Source: Moritella sp. Urea-trap-13 (GTDB lineage Bacteria > Pseudomonadota > Gammaproteobacteria > Enterobacterales > Moritellaceae). From it: a stretch of DNA of 64,000 nucleotides. Made by a program: the position numbers and the translations under genes. Every line of letters begins with the position of its first letter. The first letter of the stretch is position 1. The notes under the pieces are model-generated. The model was not told the origin of the DNA. It saw only the letters and a list, made by a program, of their open reading frames with translations, and did not search any database. This document shows positions 35,752 through 45,900 of the stretch, piece after piece. The DNA is taken from assembly GCF_002836355.1 (NCBI RefSeq), contig NZ_PJCA01000031.1, positions 1,240,001-1,304,000 of the forward strand, in the 5' to 3' direction.

Positions 35752-37191
35752 ATGTTACGAATTTACCTTTATAGCCTTACTCTCTACTTTATTAGCATGA
35801 CTGTTCATGCCGATGAACTAGCGTCTTTACAAGCACTTCTGCCTTCAGGAACCAACGTTGCTTATATGATTGGTCAGCCTTTTAGTGCAACAAACGAAAT
35901 AACCGATGACGTCATTAGCCAGCAGAATACCGAGTTATTATTAACGCCAGCATCAACGCAAAAACTGCTTACCGCATTGACGGCTAAACTTTATCTCACC
36001 GATGAGTATACGTTTAATACCAGTTTACATGGCAATATAAACAAACAAAGCATTAGTCATACTGAATTCAATTTTACTGGGGATCCGACCTTTACCAGAG
36101 ATGATCTACGTCGCATGCTTAAACAACTTAAAGCCAAAGGAGTCTCTCGCATCAGTGGTGATATCAGTCTCAATCAAAGCCGTTTTAATGGATACAATTG
36201 GGGCAATGGCCAAGTCTGGAACGACCAAGCAGTTTGCTATGCAGCTCAAGCGTCGGCCTTAGTCATCAACGGCAATTGTGTATTGGGTAATTTAAAACGT
36301 TCTGCGGATCTTAAAAAAGCCACTATCTACATTCCCGATTACGAGCCGTTAAACTTAATCAGTCAAGTTGATATCATGACCAAAGAGCAGCAGCAGGCAC
36401 AGTTCTGTGATTTAGAGGTAACACGTCATCCAGGTAATAATTACACGTTATTCGGCTGTATAACCCCTTCTAAACGTAATCTGCCTTTGTCCTTCGCCAT
36501 TTCAGAGCCTGCAACTTATTTTGCCGAAGTACTGAAGGCTGAGCTAACCCAAGCCAAGATTAAATTTACCGGTAATATTGTTGCAAACCAACAGCCAGTA
36601 AAACCAGCGATGGTGATCAATCATCAATCCGTGAAACTGGCTGAGATTATTTCCGAAATGATGAAAGAGTCTGACAACTTAATTGCCGACATTTTATTTA
36701 AAACCATTGGCGCGGAGTACTTTCAACAAGCAGGTAATTATCGTAATGGTGCGAAAGCGATGCGTGAAATTCTGGCTGATAAAGGCATCTCACTCACCTC
36801 GAGTGTCATTGCTGATGGCTCAGGATTATCACGCCATAACTTAGTATCAGCTGAAACTATGTTCAGTGTGCTTGAATATACCATCAAACATGATGACAAA
36901 TTACAGCTATTAGCCACTATGCCAATAGCTGGTGTGGATGGCACATTACAATATCGTCGAGGATTGTTGAGTAAGCAGCTAACTGGAAACATTGTCGCAA
37001 AAACGGGCTCATTGAAAGGTTTATCTAATCTGGTTGGCATTGTAAAAACCCAGAACAACCACAAAGTGCCATTTGTACTCATGGTTAGTGGTTACAACCC
37101 GCTACCACGCGATGCCGATAAACCGAGACAAGCCTCACCGTTAACGCAATATCTGGCCGCATTTTTTAATACTATTGTGACTAAGCATTAA
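35752..37191 (+). CDS. dacB: D-alanyl-D-alanine carboxypeptidase/endopeptidase, PBP4
   Basis: Periplasmic class C penicillin-binding protein trimming and opening peptidoglycan cross-links. A signal peptide covers the first ~20 residues (cut near VHA-DE). S68-x-x-K71 is in PASTQKLLTALT, the SDN motif in MKESDNLIAD, and KTG in IVAKTGSLKGLSNLVG. A domain insert lies between the first two motifs, as in PBP4. 479 aa, against 477 in E. coli DacB. A 19-bp stem terminator follows 12 bases after the stop. Divergent from the GIY-YIG gene. Confidence 0.94.
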   Translation: MLRIYLYSLTLYFISMTVHADELASLQALLPSGTNVAYMIGQPFSATNEITDDVISQQNTELLLTPASTQKLLTALTAKLYLTDEYTFNTSLHGNINKQSISHTEFNFTGDPTFTRDDLRRMLKQLKAKGVSRISGDISLNQSRFNGYNWGNGQVWNDQAVCYAAQASALVINGNCVLGNLKRSADLKKATIYIPDYEPLNLISQVDIMTKEQQQAQFCDLEVTRHPGNNYTLFGCITPSKRNLPLSFAISEPATYFAEVLKAELTQAKIKFTGNIVANQQPVKPAMVINHQSVKLAEIISEMMKESDNLIADILFKTIGAEYFQQAGNYRNGAKAMREILADKGISLTSSVIADGSGLSRHNLVSAETMFSVLEYTIKHDDKLQLLATMPIAGVDGTLQYRRGLLSKQLTGNIVAKTGSLKGLSNLVGIVKTQNNHKVPFVLMVSGYNPLPRDADKPRQASPLTQYLAAFFNTIVTKH

Positions 37192-37203
37192 CATCGACTA
37201 AAA

Positions 37204-37250
37204 AAATGGCGAGCAACTAAACTTATTATCTGTTTAGTTGCTCGCCATTT
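37204..37250. terminator. Strong bidirectional terminator after dacB
   Basis: Perfect 19-bp stem, AAATGGCGAGCAACTAAAC with its complement, nine-base loop, between convergent dacB and gsk. Confidence 0.88.
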
Positions 37251-37322
37251 ACTATTTATAAGTTTATAAGTCCGCAGGCTAATTAGCCGAACGGATCACG
37301 CTAGAGTCGATTAATAAAGTTA

Positions 37323-38624
37323 TTAACTAGACCAATAACCTTCATCCAACGAATCTTCACGCTCAGGCAAGCCTTTTAACAAACGTGGAGAGTGCTGTGC
37401 CAACACTTCATAACTAACACGGTTTGCGTATTTACATAACTGTGAAAGTGATGAGTAAGCTAAGCAATTCGCAGTGTGTTTATCCGAATTAGGCACGATA
37501 TCTCGGTGATAAGAGTTAGCTAACATATCATGCAAGATTGCCGATAATGCGCCATCACCGGCACCATTGGTATTTTTAATTTCCATTGGGCCGCCTAGGT
37601 ACGGTGCAATGTGTGAATACATTTTTACAGGTTCATTTGCATCAACTAAACGCATTGGGCGGCTATATTCGTAACGGTTAAATTCAGCGATCGCACCCGG
37701 AAGTAATTGGCCACTTGTTTCACGTTTATATTTCTCATCCGTGTAACCAGCCATATACAGGCCTTCAGCACCCGCAGTACAAAGTACAAGGTCACACCAT
37801 TCTAACGCTGCATCAGCGGCTAGTAGTGGATCTTTAAAGCCTGTTAACGCTTCACCTTCATCTTCATTCATGGCAATAACAGTGACATATTCGTTAATAA
37901 AATTCTGCCACCACTTTTCATTACCTTCAATAATGAAACGCGTGCCTAACGTAAGAATAATCGGAATGTTAAGCAGCTTAGCCTGCTCAACCATGTGCAT
38001 CGCCGCTTCTTTGATTGGATCATCATCTGCGCAACGTAATAAATAAGCAGAGATAAGTAAACCAGAGCTTTTCTGCAGCTGATCAACGGGTAAATGGTCT
38101 TTGGTTAATTTATTCATTAAGCCAGCATTAATACCAAAACTACGATCACCATCAGCAGAAATAAAGGTAAAGCAACGACCAATTGGGCCATTTACTGGTT
38201 GCAGATAATTAAGGTTTACTTTACTGCTGGTATTACACAAATATTGGTATGCATAACTGCCAATTTTAATTTGGTCACACATAGTACCAAATAGCAGTGA
38301 CTGTGATTCTGACAAGATCGCGTAATTATGTAAGGTATTAGCAACTGTACCGCCAGCAAATTCGCTGACGATAAGGTTATTTTGCTTTAGTTCAGTATAA
38401 ATTTGTTCGGCGATCTCATCACTGATCATCAGTGACTCACCTTTTCTTAACCCAAAACGCGTTAAAAAAGCATCTTCGACATGTGCTTCAATATCAACGA
38501 GTGTCTGATCAATACCGCATAATACAGGTTGAGCTACATTTGCAATGTTTGCTGGTTTGACAAATGCATTACCTGTATTAACAGGAAAGTAATGCTTAGA
38601 CTTACGTTGACCGGGAAATTTCAT
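37323..38624 (-). CDS. gsk: Inosine-guanosine kinase
   Basis: PfkB-family kinase phosphorylating inosine and guanosine for purine salvage, in the cytoplasm. 433 aa, matching the E. coli Gsk (434). The opening KFPGQRKSKHYFPV, the substrate-side GGTVANTLHNYAILSE, the segment FTFISADGDRSFGINAGLMN and the PfkB signature IKNTNGAGDGALSAILHDM (catalytic Asp) are all visible. Monocistronic on the minus strand. Its C terminus faces the dacB terminator. Confidence 0.94.
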   Translation of the reverse strand: MKFPGQRKSKHYFPVNTGNAFVKPANIANVAQPVLCGIDQTLVDIEAHVEDAFLTRFGLRKGESLMISDEIAEQIYTELKQNNLIVSEFAGGTVANTLHNYAILSESQSLLFGTMCDQIKIGSYAYQYLCNTSSKVNLNYLQPVNGPIGRCFTFISADGDRSFGINAGLMNKLTKDHLPVDQLQKSSGLLISAYLLRCADDDPIKEAAMHMVEQAKLLNIPIILTLGTRFIIEGNEKWWQNFINEYVTVIAMNEDEGEALTGFKDPLLAADAALEWCDLVLCTAGAEGLYMAGYTDEKYKRETSGQLLPGAIAEFNRYEYSRPMRLVDANEPVKMYSHIAPYLGGPMEIKNTNGAGDGALSAILHDMLANSYHRDIVPNSDKHTANCLAYSSLSQLCKYANRVSYEVLAQHSPRLLKGLPEREDSLDEGYWSS

Positions 38625-38768
38625 ATTTGAACCAGCATGAGAGAATAAAAGGGGGCTGATTTTACCAGTCTAGTTCTGAAATACCAGCAAAACCAAATTA
38701 ATGATCCAATTATTAACCATATTCTGGTCGATCACGTAGATTTAATCAAAATAAATGGCAAAATAAGC

Positions 38769-39104
38769 TTAAGCCTGCCTGATCCTAACGATAAAATCAC
38801 CACCCATTTTATGCGGATCACGTCCTTTAATAACAAAATGACTGGTTATAAAGTCAAATCTGCACTCATGCCAGGCACACGTGAAGTTCATCATATAATC
38901 GATTTGGTTAAGGTCATCACTTGGATCAAGACGAATAGTGCCTTCGCAATAACCAGCAAGCACAAAGCTGACGAGTGTCTCTACATTACATTTACGTAAT
39001 GGACTGACATATTCAACAAAGGCGAAAAAAGTGGCGTTACCGAAATTATTGGTGGGTAAATCATGTGCGAGTAAATACTTACGCATATCTTTATGTGTTA
39101 TCAA
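38769..39104 (-). CDS. Hypothetical protein (111 aa)
   Basis: Not recognised. A compact soluble protein without signal peptide or membrane helix. It has several aromatic residues and three cysteines (KCNVETLV, AGYCEGTIRL, NFTCAWHECRF; the last contains a CAWHEC pair), and ends with a basic FIVRIRQA. The reading frame starts with TTG at 39104, and GGGAGG lies six bases upstream, an unusually strong site for a non-ATG start; an ATG at 39086 is the alternative. It lies between gsk and the desaturase, with its own hairpin upstream, and may be single. Confidence 0.6.
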   Translation of the reverse strand: MITHKDMRKYLLAHDLPTNNFGNATFFAFVEYVSPLRKCNVETLVSFVLAGYCEGTIRLDPSDDLNQIDYMMNFTCAWHECRFDFITSHFVIKGRDPHKMGGDFIVRIRQA

Positions 39105-39142
39105 AATATCCTCCCTGATTATGTTATGCCATCCTTGGCATT

Positions 39143-39177
39143 AAAGAGACTGTATTAAGATTACAGTCTCTTTTTTA
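39143..39177. terminator. Terminator between the desaturase gene and the 111-aa gene
   Basis: 12-bp stem AAAGAGACTGTA / TACAGTCTCTTT with a seven-base loop, and a T-run on the plus strand. It closes the desaturase transcript, though the T-run is better on plus. Confidence 0.6.
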
Positions 39178-39214
39178 TCTTTACTTACTATTTCTATTTA
39201 AGTAACGAGCGAAC

Positions 39215-40357
39215 CTAGTGAGCAAAACTAAGCTGCATGTTATTCCATACCTTACGTTGCTCGTGGAACGCTTCTTTAAGTTGGTTTAGCTGCAATTTAG
39301 TATCACGAATTTGCTGCTCAATTTGAATTTTATCAAATTTTTCATTTAGTGACTTTTTCTTCGATTCAAATAATACGATTTTGGCTTTATAAAAAGCGTT
39401 AAGCTTCTCACATAACACATCGTATTCTTGATTCAACCGTAAGATAACTTCGTCAGCATTAGGTAAATGCTGCACTTTATCGTGGCGGCGTTTCAATTCC
39501 ATTTTCAATTTAGCCTGCTCGATACGGGCTTCTGGTACAGTACGTAAATCACTGGCTAGATTACACCAGGCTAAAATGTTGATTAACCATTTAGTTGGAT
39601 CGTATTGATACCATTTAATCCCGTTACGGTAATCAGTTTCAAAAATATGGTGGTAGTTATGGTAGCCTTCACCATGGGTAAAGATCGCTAACAGTGCATT
39701 ATCACGCGCGGTATTACGGTCTGTATAAGGCTGTGTACCCCACATGTGCGCCCATGAATTGATGAAGAATGTGAAGTGATGGCTTAATACTAAACGTAAT
39801 ACACCCAGCAATAACATACTCGCCCACACATCGCCGTATAACAGGCCAACTAAAATAGGCACGCCTACGTTCATTACTAATGCTAGTACCGCGTAGTACT
39901 TATGTTGCCATACCGCGATACCATCTTTTTGTAAGTCGCGAACATTGCTGTAGTCACTATAAATCATTGCATGATACTCACGTAACATCCAACCCATGTG
40001 CGAATACCAGAAACCGTGACTTGCTGAGTAAGGGTCTTTTTCATCGTGATCAACATGTTTGTGATGACGACGGTGATCGGAACTCCAATGGATGATGCTG
40101 TTTTGTAATGCAAACGCACCGCCTAATGCAAACACCAGACGTACTGACCAATGGGCCTTGTAAGTGCGGTGAGACCAAAGTCTGTGGTAACCACCTGTAA
40201 TAGATAAACCGCAGACGAAGATACCAATGATCATAGCAACGACTTCGAACGTTTCAAAACCATAAACATAGCCATACCAAGGCACAGCAGTTATAGCCAG
40301 AAGGAAGGTTGAAGCAAAAATTAACACGTTTAACCAAATTATCGGTGGTTTTTTCAT
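39215..40357 (-). CDS. Membrane fatty-acid delta-9-type desaturase with C-terminal coiled coil
   Basis: Di-iron membrane desaturase introducing a double bond in acyl chains, usual in cold-adapted marine bacteria. Numbering from the chosen ATG (380 aa): membrane helices at about 8-30 and 37-58; His boxes H58RLWSH63, H95RRHH99, and H233NYHH237 in HGEGYHNYHH; a further helix region at about 155-200. The last ~105 residues are charged and helical (KMELKRRHDKV, LFESKKKSLNEKF), with heptad-like spacing. The TTG at 40408 in the same frame lies inside a FabR-like operator, so 40357 is the start. Confidence 0.9.
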   Translation of the reverse strand: MKKPPIIWLNVLIFASTFLLAITAVPWYGYVYGFETFEVVAMIIGIFVCGLSITGGYHRLWSHRTYKAHWSVRLVFALGGAFALQNSIIHWSSDHRRHHKHVDHDEKDPYSASHGFWYSHMGWMLREYHAMIYSDYSNVRDLQKDGIAVWQHKYYAVLALVMNVGVPILVGLLYGDVWASMLLLGVLRLVLSHHFTFFINSWAHMWGTQPYTDRNTARDNALLAIFTHGEGYHNYHHIFETDYRNGIKWYQYDPTKWLINILAWCNLASDLRTVPEARIEQAKLKMELKRRHDKVQHLPNADEVILRLNQEYDVLCEKLNAFYKAKIVLFESKKKSLNEKFDKIQIEQQIRDTKLQLNQLKEAFHEQRKVWNNMQLSFAH

Positions 40358-40399
40358 AATACTATCTCTAAAGCCTGATGAAGTAGTTTCATTAATAAT

Positions 40400-40417
40400 A
40401 GCGCACAAGTGTAAGCT
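40400..40417. promoter_or_regulatory. FabR-like operator upstream of the desaturase
   Basis: AGCGCACAAGTGTAAGCT is a near-palindrome that matches 15 of 18 bases of the E. coli fabB FabR site as I recall it (GGCGTACAAGTGTACGCT). It lies 43 bases before the ATG. FabR represses unsaturated fatty-acid genes in enterobacteria, which fits this target. Confidence 0.65.
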
Positions 40418-40803
40418 GAGTTGTTAATGAATGCAAACCTATGTTACAAAAATAGTTACTTATTCGACTATTTTGTTTGCTTAAATTTGATCTACGGCAC
40501 AGGTCACGTTTTTAAATTTGTGATTTACTCGATAGTCTAAAGTGACCAAGTCCTGTTACAGATGCAATTAACATTATTTATCCAGAACAAATATCCAGCT
40601 TGGTAGCTTTACATGATTAGAAATGCATTACGATTTGTATTCAATAAAAACACAAAGTCTTAGCGAGTATCTGAACACTTACGTTTTCCCCGCTGTTTAA
40701 ATTTATTGTGATAGTGTAATGACTTGTATTATATGTTTTAATTTCTGAACATTAAAATTAAACACATATTCTATAAATTTAAGATCAATTTTCTGGGGGA
40801 TAT
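40418..40803. other. Intergenic region between the desaturase and wecB
   Basis: About 390 AT-rich bases between divergent genes. It must hold the wecB promoter; GGGGGA lies before the ATG at 40804. Apart from the FabR-like site just outside it, I see no RNA or repeat. Confidence 0.45.
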
Positions 40804-41928
40804 ATGAAAAAAGTTTTAACTGTATTTGGTACTCGCCCTGAGGCCATTAAAATGGCGCCATTGGTGCATAAGTTAGCGGATCAACATAATTTAATAAGCA
40901 GAGTCTGCGTAACAGCGCAGCACCGAGAGATGCTAGATCAGGTATTAAATTTATTTGAAATCACACCCGATTATGACTTAAACATAATGCAACCCGGGCA
41001 GGACTTGTTTGATGTCACCGGTAATATCCTCGCTGGTTTAAAAGAAGTATTAGATGATTTTGAGCCAGACATTGTGCTAGTACATGGTGATACTACGACT
41101 ACTTTTTCAGCCTCTTTAGCCGCATTTTATAAACAAATAAAAATAGCACATGTTGAAGCAGGACTGCGAACTGGGAACCTTTATTCCCCCTGGCCTGAAG
41201 AAGCCAATAGAAAATTAACCGGGGTACTAGCTCATCATCACTTTGCGCCGACTAAAGGATCGAAAGATAACTTAATTAAGGAACAAGTGCCTGATTCGCG
41301 GATCACGGTAACAGGCAATACTGTTATTGATGCACTTTTATGGGTTAAAGATAAACTGCAGCGTGATTTACCGGTAACGGCTGAACTTAACAATAAATTT
41401 TCATTTTTAGATAATCAGAAAAAGTTAATTTTAGTCACAGGGCATAGACGAGAAAGTTTTGGCGGCGGTTTTGAACGCATTTGTGAAGCACTGGCAAGGA
41501 TTGCTAAAACGCGACCAGATGTACAAATATTATACCCGATGCATATGAACCCCAATGTACGCGAACCGGTAAATCGAATTTTATCTGGGCTGGACAACGT
41601 CTTTCTAATTGAGCCGCAAGATTACCTACCTTTCGTGTATTTAATGAACCGTTGTTATTTAATTATTACCGATTCCGGCGGAGTACAAGAAGAGGCCCCG
41701 TCGCTGGGTAAACCGGTTTTAGTCATGCGTGATACAACGGAACGCCCGGAAGCAGTAGAAGCGGGAACAGTTAAGCTGGTCGGTACTGATATTGACAAAA
41801 TTACTGATGCCACCTTAGCACTGCTCTGTGATCAACAGTTATATGAAAAAATGGCAAAATCACATAATCCTTACGGTGACGGTTTAGCCTGCAGCCGAAT
41901 CGTTGAACAATTAGCTAATAGTCAGTAA
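40804..41928 (+). CDS. wecB: UDP-N-acetylglucosamine 2-epimerase (non-hydrolysing)
   Basis: Interconverts UDP-GlcNAc and UDP-ManNAc in the cytoplasm. 374 aa, like E. coli WecB (376). Seen: [65 protein letters not shown], the signature [10 protein letters not shown], and [20 protein letters not shown]. In E. coli wecB is also called nfrC because phage N4 adsorption needs it. Here it converges on the nfrB-nfrA-ybcH operon, rather than sitting in an enterobacterial-common-antigen cluster. It is likely to supply UDP-ManNAc to that pathway. No WecC dehydrogenase is adjacent. Confidence 0.95.
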   Translation: MKKVLTVFGTRPEAIKMAPLVHKLADQHNLISRVCVTAQHREMLDQVLNLFEITPDYDLNIMQPGQDLFDVTGNILAGLKEVLDDFEPDIVLVHGDTTTTFSASLAAFYKQIKIAHVEAGLRTGNLYSPWPEEANRKLTGVLAHHHFAPTKGSKDNLIKEQVPDSRITVTGNTVIDALLWVKDKLQRDLPVTAELNNKFSFLDNQKKLILVTGHRRESFGGGFERICEALARIAKTRPDVQILYPMHMNPNVREPVNRILSGLDNVFLIEPQDYLPFVYLMNRCYLIITDSGGVQEEAPSLGKPVLVMRDTTERPEAVEAGTVKLVGTDIDKITDATLALLCDQQLYEKMAKSHNPYGDGLACSRIVEQLANSQ

Positions 41929-41933
41929 CCCAG

Positions 41934-41964
41934 CAACACACTGAATACATTTTTCAGTGTGTTG
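41934..41964. terminator. Bidirectional terminator between wecB and ybcH
   Basis: 12-bp stem CAACACACTGAA / TTCAGTGTGTTG around seven bases, between convergent genes. Confidence 0.75.
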
Positions 41965-41980
41965 TAAGTCGCTAGTTCCG

Positions 41981-42901
41981 TTAATCAGATTTTGAATCTA
42001 GGATCCCTTGTGCATAAGGCAGATAACGTAATGAGAATATAACTTTCTCACCGTGACAATAAGTACTCATTGAGTTTAACTGCCGCTGCCACTGCGCCTG
42101 TGAAGGCGGATTTGCTTTGAAAACCTCAGTATCCTTCTGTTGCCTGAAATATTCGAAGACGGTCCCAGAAACGGTGGAATTGTCACAGCTTAGTAATGAT
42201 GAAAAGTAATATTTTTTTTGCTCCGCGGTTAATGCCTGTGTACCAAATCCGTCTTGGAGTAAAACATTAAGCTGCCCCTGCAGTGAAATGGCAGAAAACA
42301 AATCACTGACATGGCTCGCAGACTGATAACCACCTATATAGGCGGAAATATAAATAGGCTGTTCTGGCGTTAATTTTAATATCTCATCTTTTATCGATGT
42401 CAGGTGTTTAATTAACAATGATTTTTTATCTTCGTCCTGCCAATGATAGTCATCAATCTCTTCAGTTAGATACCAACCTGAAAATGCTGTCGAGTTAACG
42501 TATTTAAGCCATTGTTGGACCTGTTTTAAAGATAATACCTTTTGTTTATGCAGATAATATTTTAACGATGCAGCTGGTTGTTTAATACTGGAGAAAAAAT
42601 CCGGATCTGAATATAAACCGATAATAACTTTTAGGTGCATCTGCTCTGCTAATATAAACACTTGCTCAAGCTGCCTATTTTGCTTGACACTTAAATCACC
42701 ACGCTCTCCGTATGCAGTCCATTGTAAGACAATACCTTTAGCGCCAGACTGTTTAAGCTCAGACAGCAATCCTTGCCATTGCGCAGTCGTTACCGAGCTA
42801 TCACGAAGTTGCGGCTGGTAAAATACCCAACTGTCTTTTACGACTGCCGCCGCATTAATAGAAAAAAGCAGCAGTAGACTGCTCAAAATACCTTTTACCA
42901 T
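41981..42901 (-). CDS. ybcH: YbcH-like exported protein (DUF4434-type barrel)
   Basis: A 306-aa exported protein. The signal peptide is about residues 1-18 (GILSSLLLLFSINAAA). The rest reads as a TIM-barrel glycoside-hydrolase-like DUF4434 protein: SGAKGIVLQWTAYGERG, HLKVIIGLYSDPDFF, FSGWYLTEEIDDYHW with an acidic pair, PIYISAYIGGYQ, and LNVLLQDGFGTQ. The acidic EEIDD and DGFG positions could form an active site. The gene overlaps the end of nfrA by 7 bases and is last in the operon. In E. coli ybcH, nfrA and nfrB lie in the same order. A glycan-trimming or export-aid role is an inference. Confidence 0.75.
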   Translation of the reverse strand: MVKGILSSLLLLFSINAAAVVKDSWVFYQPQLRDSSVTTAQWQGLLSELKQSGAKGIVLQWTAYGERGDLSVKQNRQLEQVFILAEQMHLKVIIGLYSDPDFFSSIKQPAASLKYYLHKQKVLSLKQVQQWLKYVNSTAFSGWYLTEEIDDYHWQDEDKKSLLIKHLTSIKDEILKLTPEQPIYISAYIGGYQSASHVSDLFSAISLQGQLNVLLQDGFGTQALTAEQKKYYFSSLLSCDNSTVSGTVFEYFRQQKDTEVFKANPPSQAQWQRQLNSMSTYCHGEKVIFSLRYLPYAQGILDSKSD

Positions 42902-45900
42902 GCAAGCCTCACTGTTAAACCAATACCATGATCATCATCAAGATAAGTCTTGAACGCTTCAGTAAACTCTAATTTAACCGTACTTTTTCTGCTGTAGGCC
43001 ATTGTTTCACTGCCGTTACTCCATAAACTAAATTCAAGGCCTGCCCCAACGCTAGAAACCCCGCCTAAATCATTCCCAGAAGCCTGTAGCAGTGCATAAG
43101 GTTTTATTGTCCATGCCTGGTCAAAAGAGCTCGATAATTTAAAGTTATGACCGATACTGTATTTAGATGTGACAGCATGATCGCCATCCTTACTCCAGTA
43201 AGCAGCATCAACATAAAGCTCCTGCTCTGTCCAGCCGTTACCGTCACTATGCCACTCACTGGAGTATTTCCCAGTTGAGAAGAAAGACGCGGTAGCCCTC
43301 ACCATAAGATCCGCCTGATCTAAATTCAAATGATATTGCGGTTCAAGGTAAAGATAAAAACTTTGGTTTTCAAAAGGTGCTAAGCGAGCACCAAGCCCGA
43401 ACATATCAACCCCACCCGGACTACCAACACGTTGATTAGATGAGTTTTGTCCAAATAAACGTCCATACACAGCTACGTCGCCCAATGCTGTTTGATATTT
43501 ATCAGGGTTACTTTCTAGAGATAACAGCCAGTAGTTAGCATAATTATCTTCTTTGTTGTCGGCGGCCACGGGCAGGTAAGCTGCCACACTATTTTTGCCA
43601 TACCAGAGATCAAAATTTAGATTGTACTCTCTGTTTAACTGTTCGTTATAGCGTCTTTTATTAAATTTAAGCTGCTCTACACTGACGCCGTTAACCGGTT
43701 CGGTGATGTAATAGTCCATATTGTCAGTGGCTTTATCTGACCAGACCCGCGCCATTGCCTTATCGTTGTTTTGCAGATAGAGATAAGATATCTGCTGATA
43801 CATAGGGTAATTATCAGGCATACCTTTAAGGCTGTTTTCAAAATGTAGAATGGCTTCCTGTGGTTTCTGCTGACTCAGCAGTAAATAACCAAGTTCTTGA
43901 GATAAACGGCTGTTTTCAGGATCTGCGCGTAACGCCGAACGTAGTAAAACCTCAGCTTGATTACGAGAGATAGCCGCTTGTTCCGGCGACTGCAAAGCCG
44001 CTATCTGAATCAGTCTCTGTGCTGTAGGTTCTATATTTTGCGCCTGCTGCAGACTCATTAAAGCACTGTTGTTATCCCCTGTTTTTTTGCTTAGCTGCGC
44101 TTTTAAATTCCAGTACGCTAATTTTTTCTCACCGTTATTATTTTCATACTGATTAAGCCAAAGCTTGGCCTTAGTGATGTCCTCAACTGAGAGTGCTGTT
44201 TGCGCGGCTTGTAGGTAATGTTTATTGTCTAAAGCGCCAGTAGTTAACATCAACCAGCGGTTAAAAGCCTTCTGCGACTGACCTGATTCAGCTTCAATAT
44301 AAGCCAGTTCAATTTGCGTATCTGAACCGCTTCTAAGCTGGTCTGCTTGGATAAAGTAATCGTACGCATAAACCGAACCGCTTTGTTTGAAGCAGTGTCC
44401 TAGATTCAACATATTTTTACGGCTATAGGGTTTGCTGTATAAGTTCTGGGCTTTATCACAATATCCAACTTGAAGCCAAAGCACGGCTAACTGTTGGCGC
44501 TCACTTTTGTTAAAGCTGGTATTTGGAAGTATCAGTAACTGTCTTTCCAATTCATTATTATCAAGCCCTGAAGCCAGTTCAAACATATAACTTTTTAATG
44601 TTTCAGCTTCTACGGTAGTCGCACCTTTAAAAGGGTAACTTTTGATTAAATGCTCGTAGGCAACATTCTGCTGGCCGCTTTCTATCAACAGGTAACTGTA
44701 GTTTGCGAGTATTTTCCAGTCCGTTGGATAATCTTGGTTAAGCTGCTGGTATATAAGTTTAGATTTGCTGCTATTACCCTGCTTTTGATACAATTCCGCT
44801 ATTGTTTGACGATCTTGTTTAGTCCGATTTTTTTTAGCAGACAGGAGTTTTATTGCCTGTAGATAATCGTCTTGTTGCTCTGCTATGTTAACCGCGTTAG
44901 CGCGCCACAGCTGGGTATTCTCACTGAATTTAACTTTATGCTCATAATAATAAGGTGACAGTTGCTTTTGCTTACTAACCAGTTCTGCCGCTAAAGTAAG
45001 TACCTGTCTTTCCTGGTCTGCCGTTTTAATCAACTTAATAGCGTTATTGAGGGGGGCCTTTGTTTGCTGATCTCTACCGGCCTTTAGATTTATATAAGCC
45101 CGCTTTAATTGCGCATCAAAGTTGTCGGTCTGCAGTGCCAGTAACTGATCTGCTTTAGTTATCTCATTTCGTTTTATTAATAACACAGTCCATTGATCAA
45201 TTTCCCCCTTTGTTAATGAGTGCTGGTCGTTGAGAATAGAAAATTGCTGTAAAGCCTGAGTCTCTTTACCATTACCATTACCAATATAAGCTTGTAACAG
45301 CGCTTCTCTTGTTTGTTTGCCGGCATTTGAATGAGAGAATTGGTTATCTTTGAGTAACAGCTCAACATCCTCTAATCGCTGCTCTTTTAACAGTATATTG
45401 GCAAAGGCTTCATGGACCACAAAGTCTGTATTTTCCAGAAATAAATGCGTCTTAATTAAATTTAAGGCGTCATCTTTTTGGCCATGTTGATAGTTATAAT
45501 TACTCACCACATAGAGTAAATGCAATCGTTGTTTTTTATCAATTCGGTCATCTTTAAGCTTTTCTATTGCCCGCTCTAACGCCTCACCATCTCCATGCTC
45601 AATAGCTTCGATTAACACCTCTATCTGTAGTGACTGAAATTCTTCATCTGCACTATTTATTGTCAGAAACTGTTCGATTAAACGCTCCGCGTTTTGAAAC
45701 TCTTTTAGTTCAAGGTAAGCGGCGACCAGCTCTTTTGTAACTACGCTATTATAAGGAGAAACGTTTAGAGCATCTTTCCAAATAGGTACAGCTTCGGTAT
45801 ATCTGCTTTGCTCTGTCAGACGATACGCTTTATTTACATGCGGAAATAAGCGAAATTGTGTGTAGTCAGATAAGCCTTCACCTGCAGGAAAACTGTCTTT

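Noticed and set aside
40358-40408. Longer desaturase start at a TTG
   Set aside because: This start lies inside a FabR-like operator and has no ribosome site; ATG 40357 is better.
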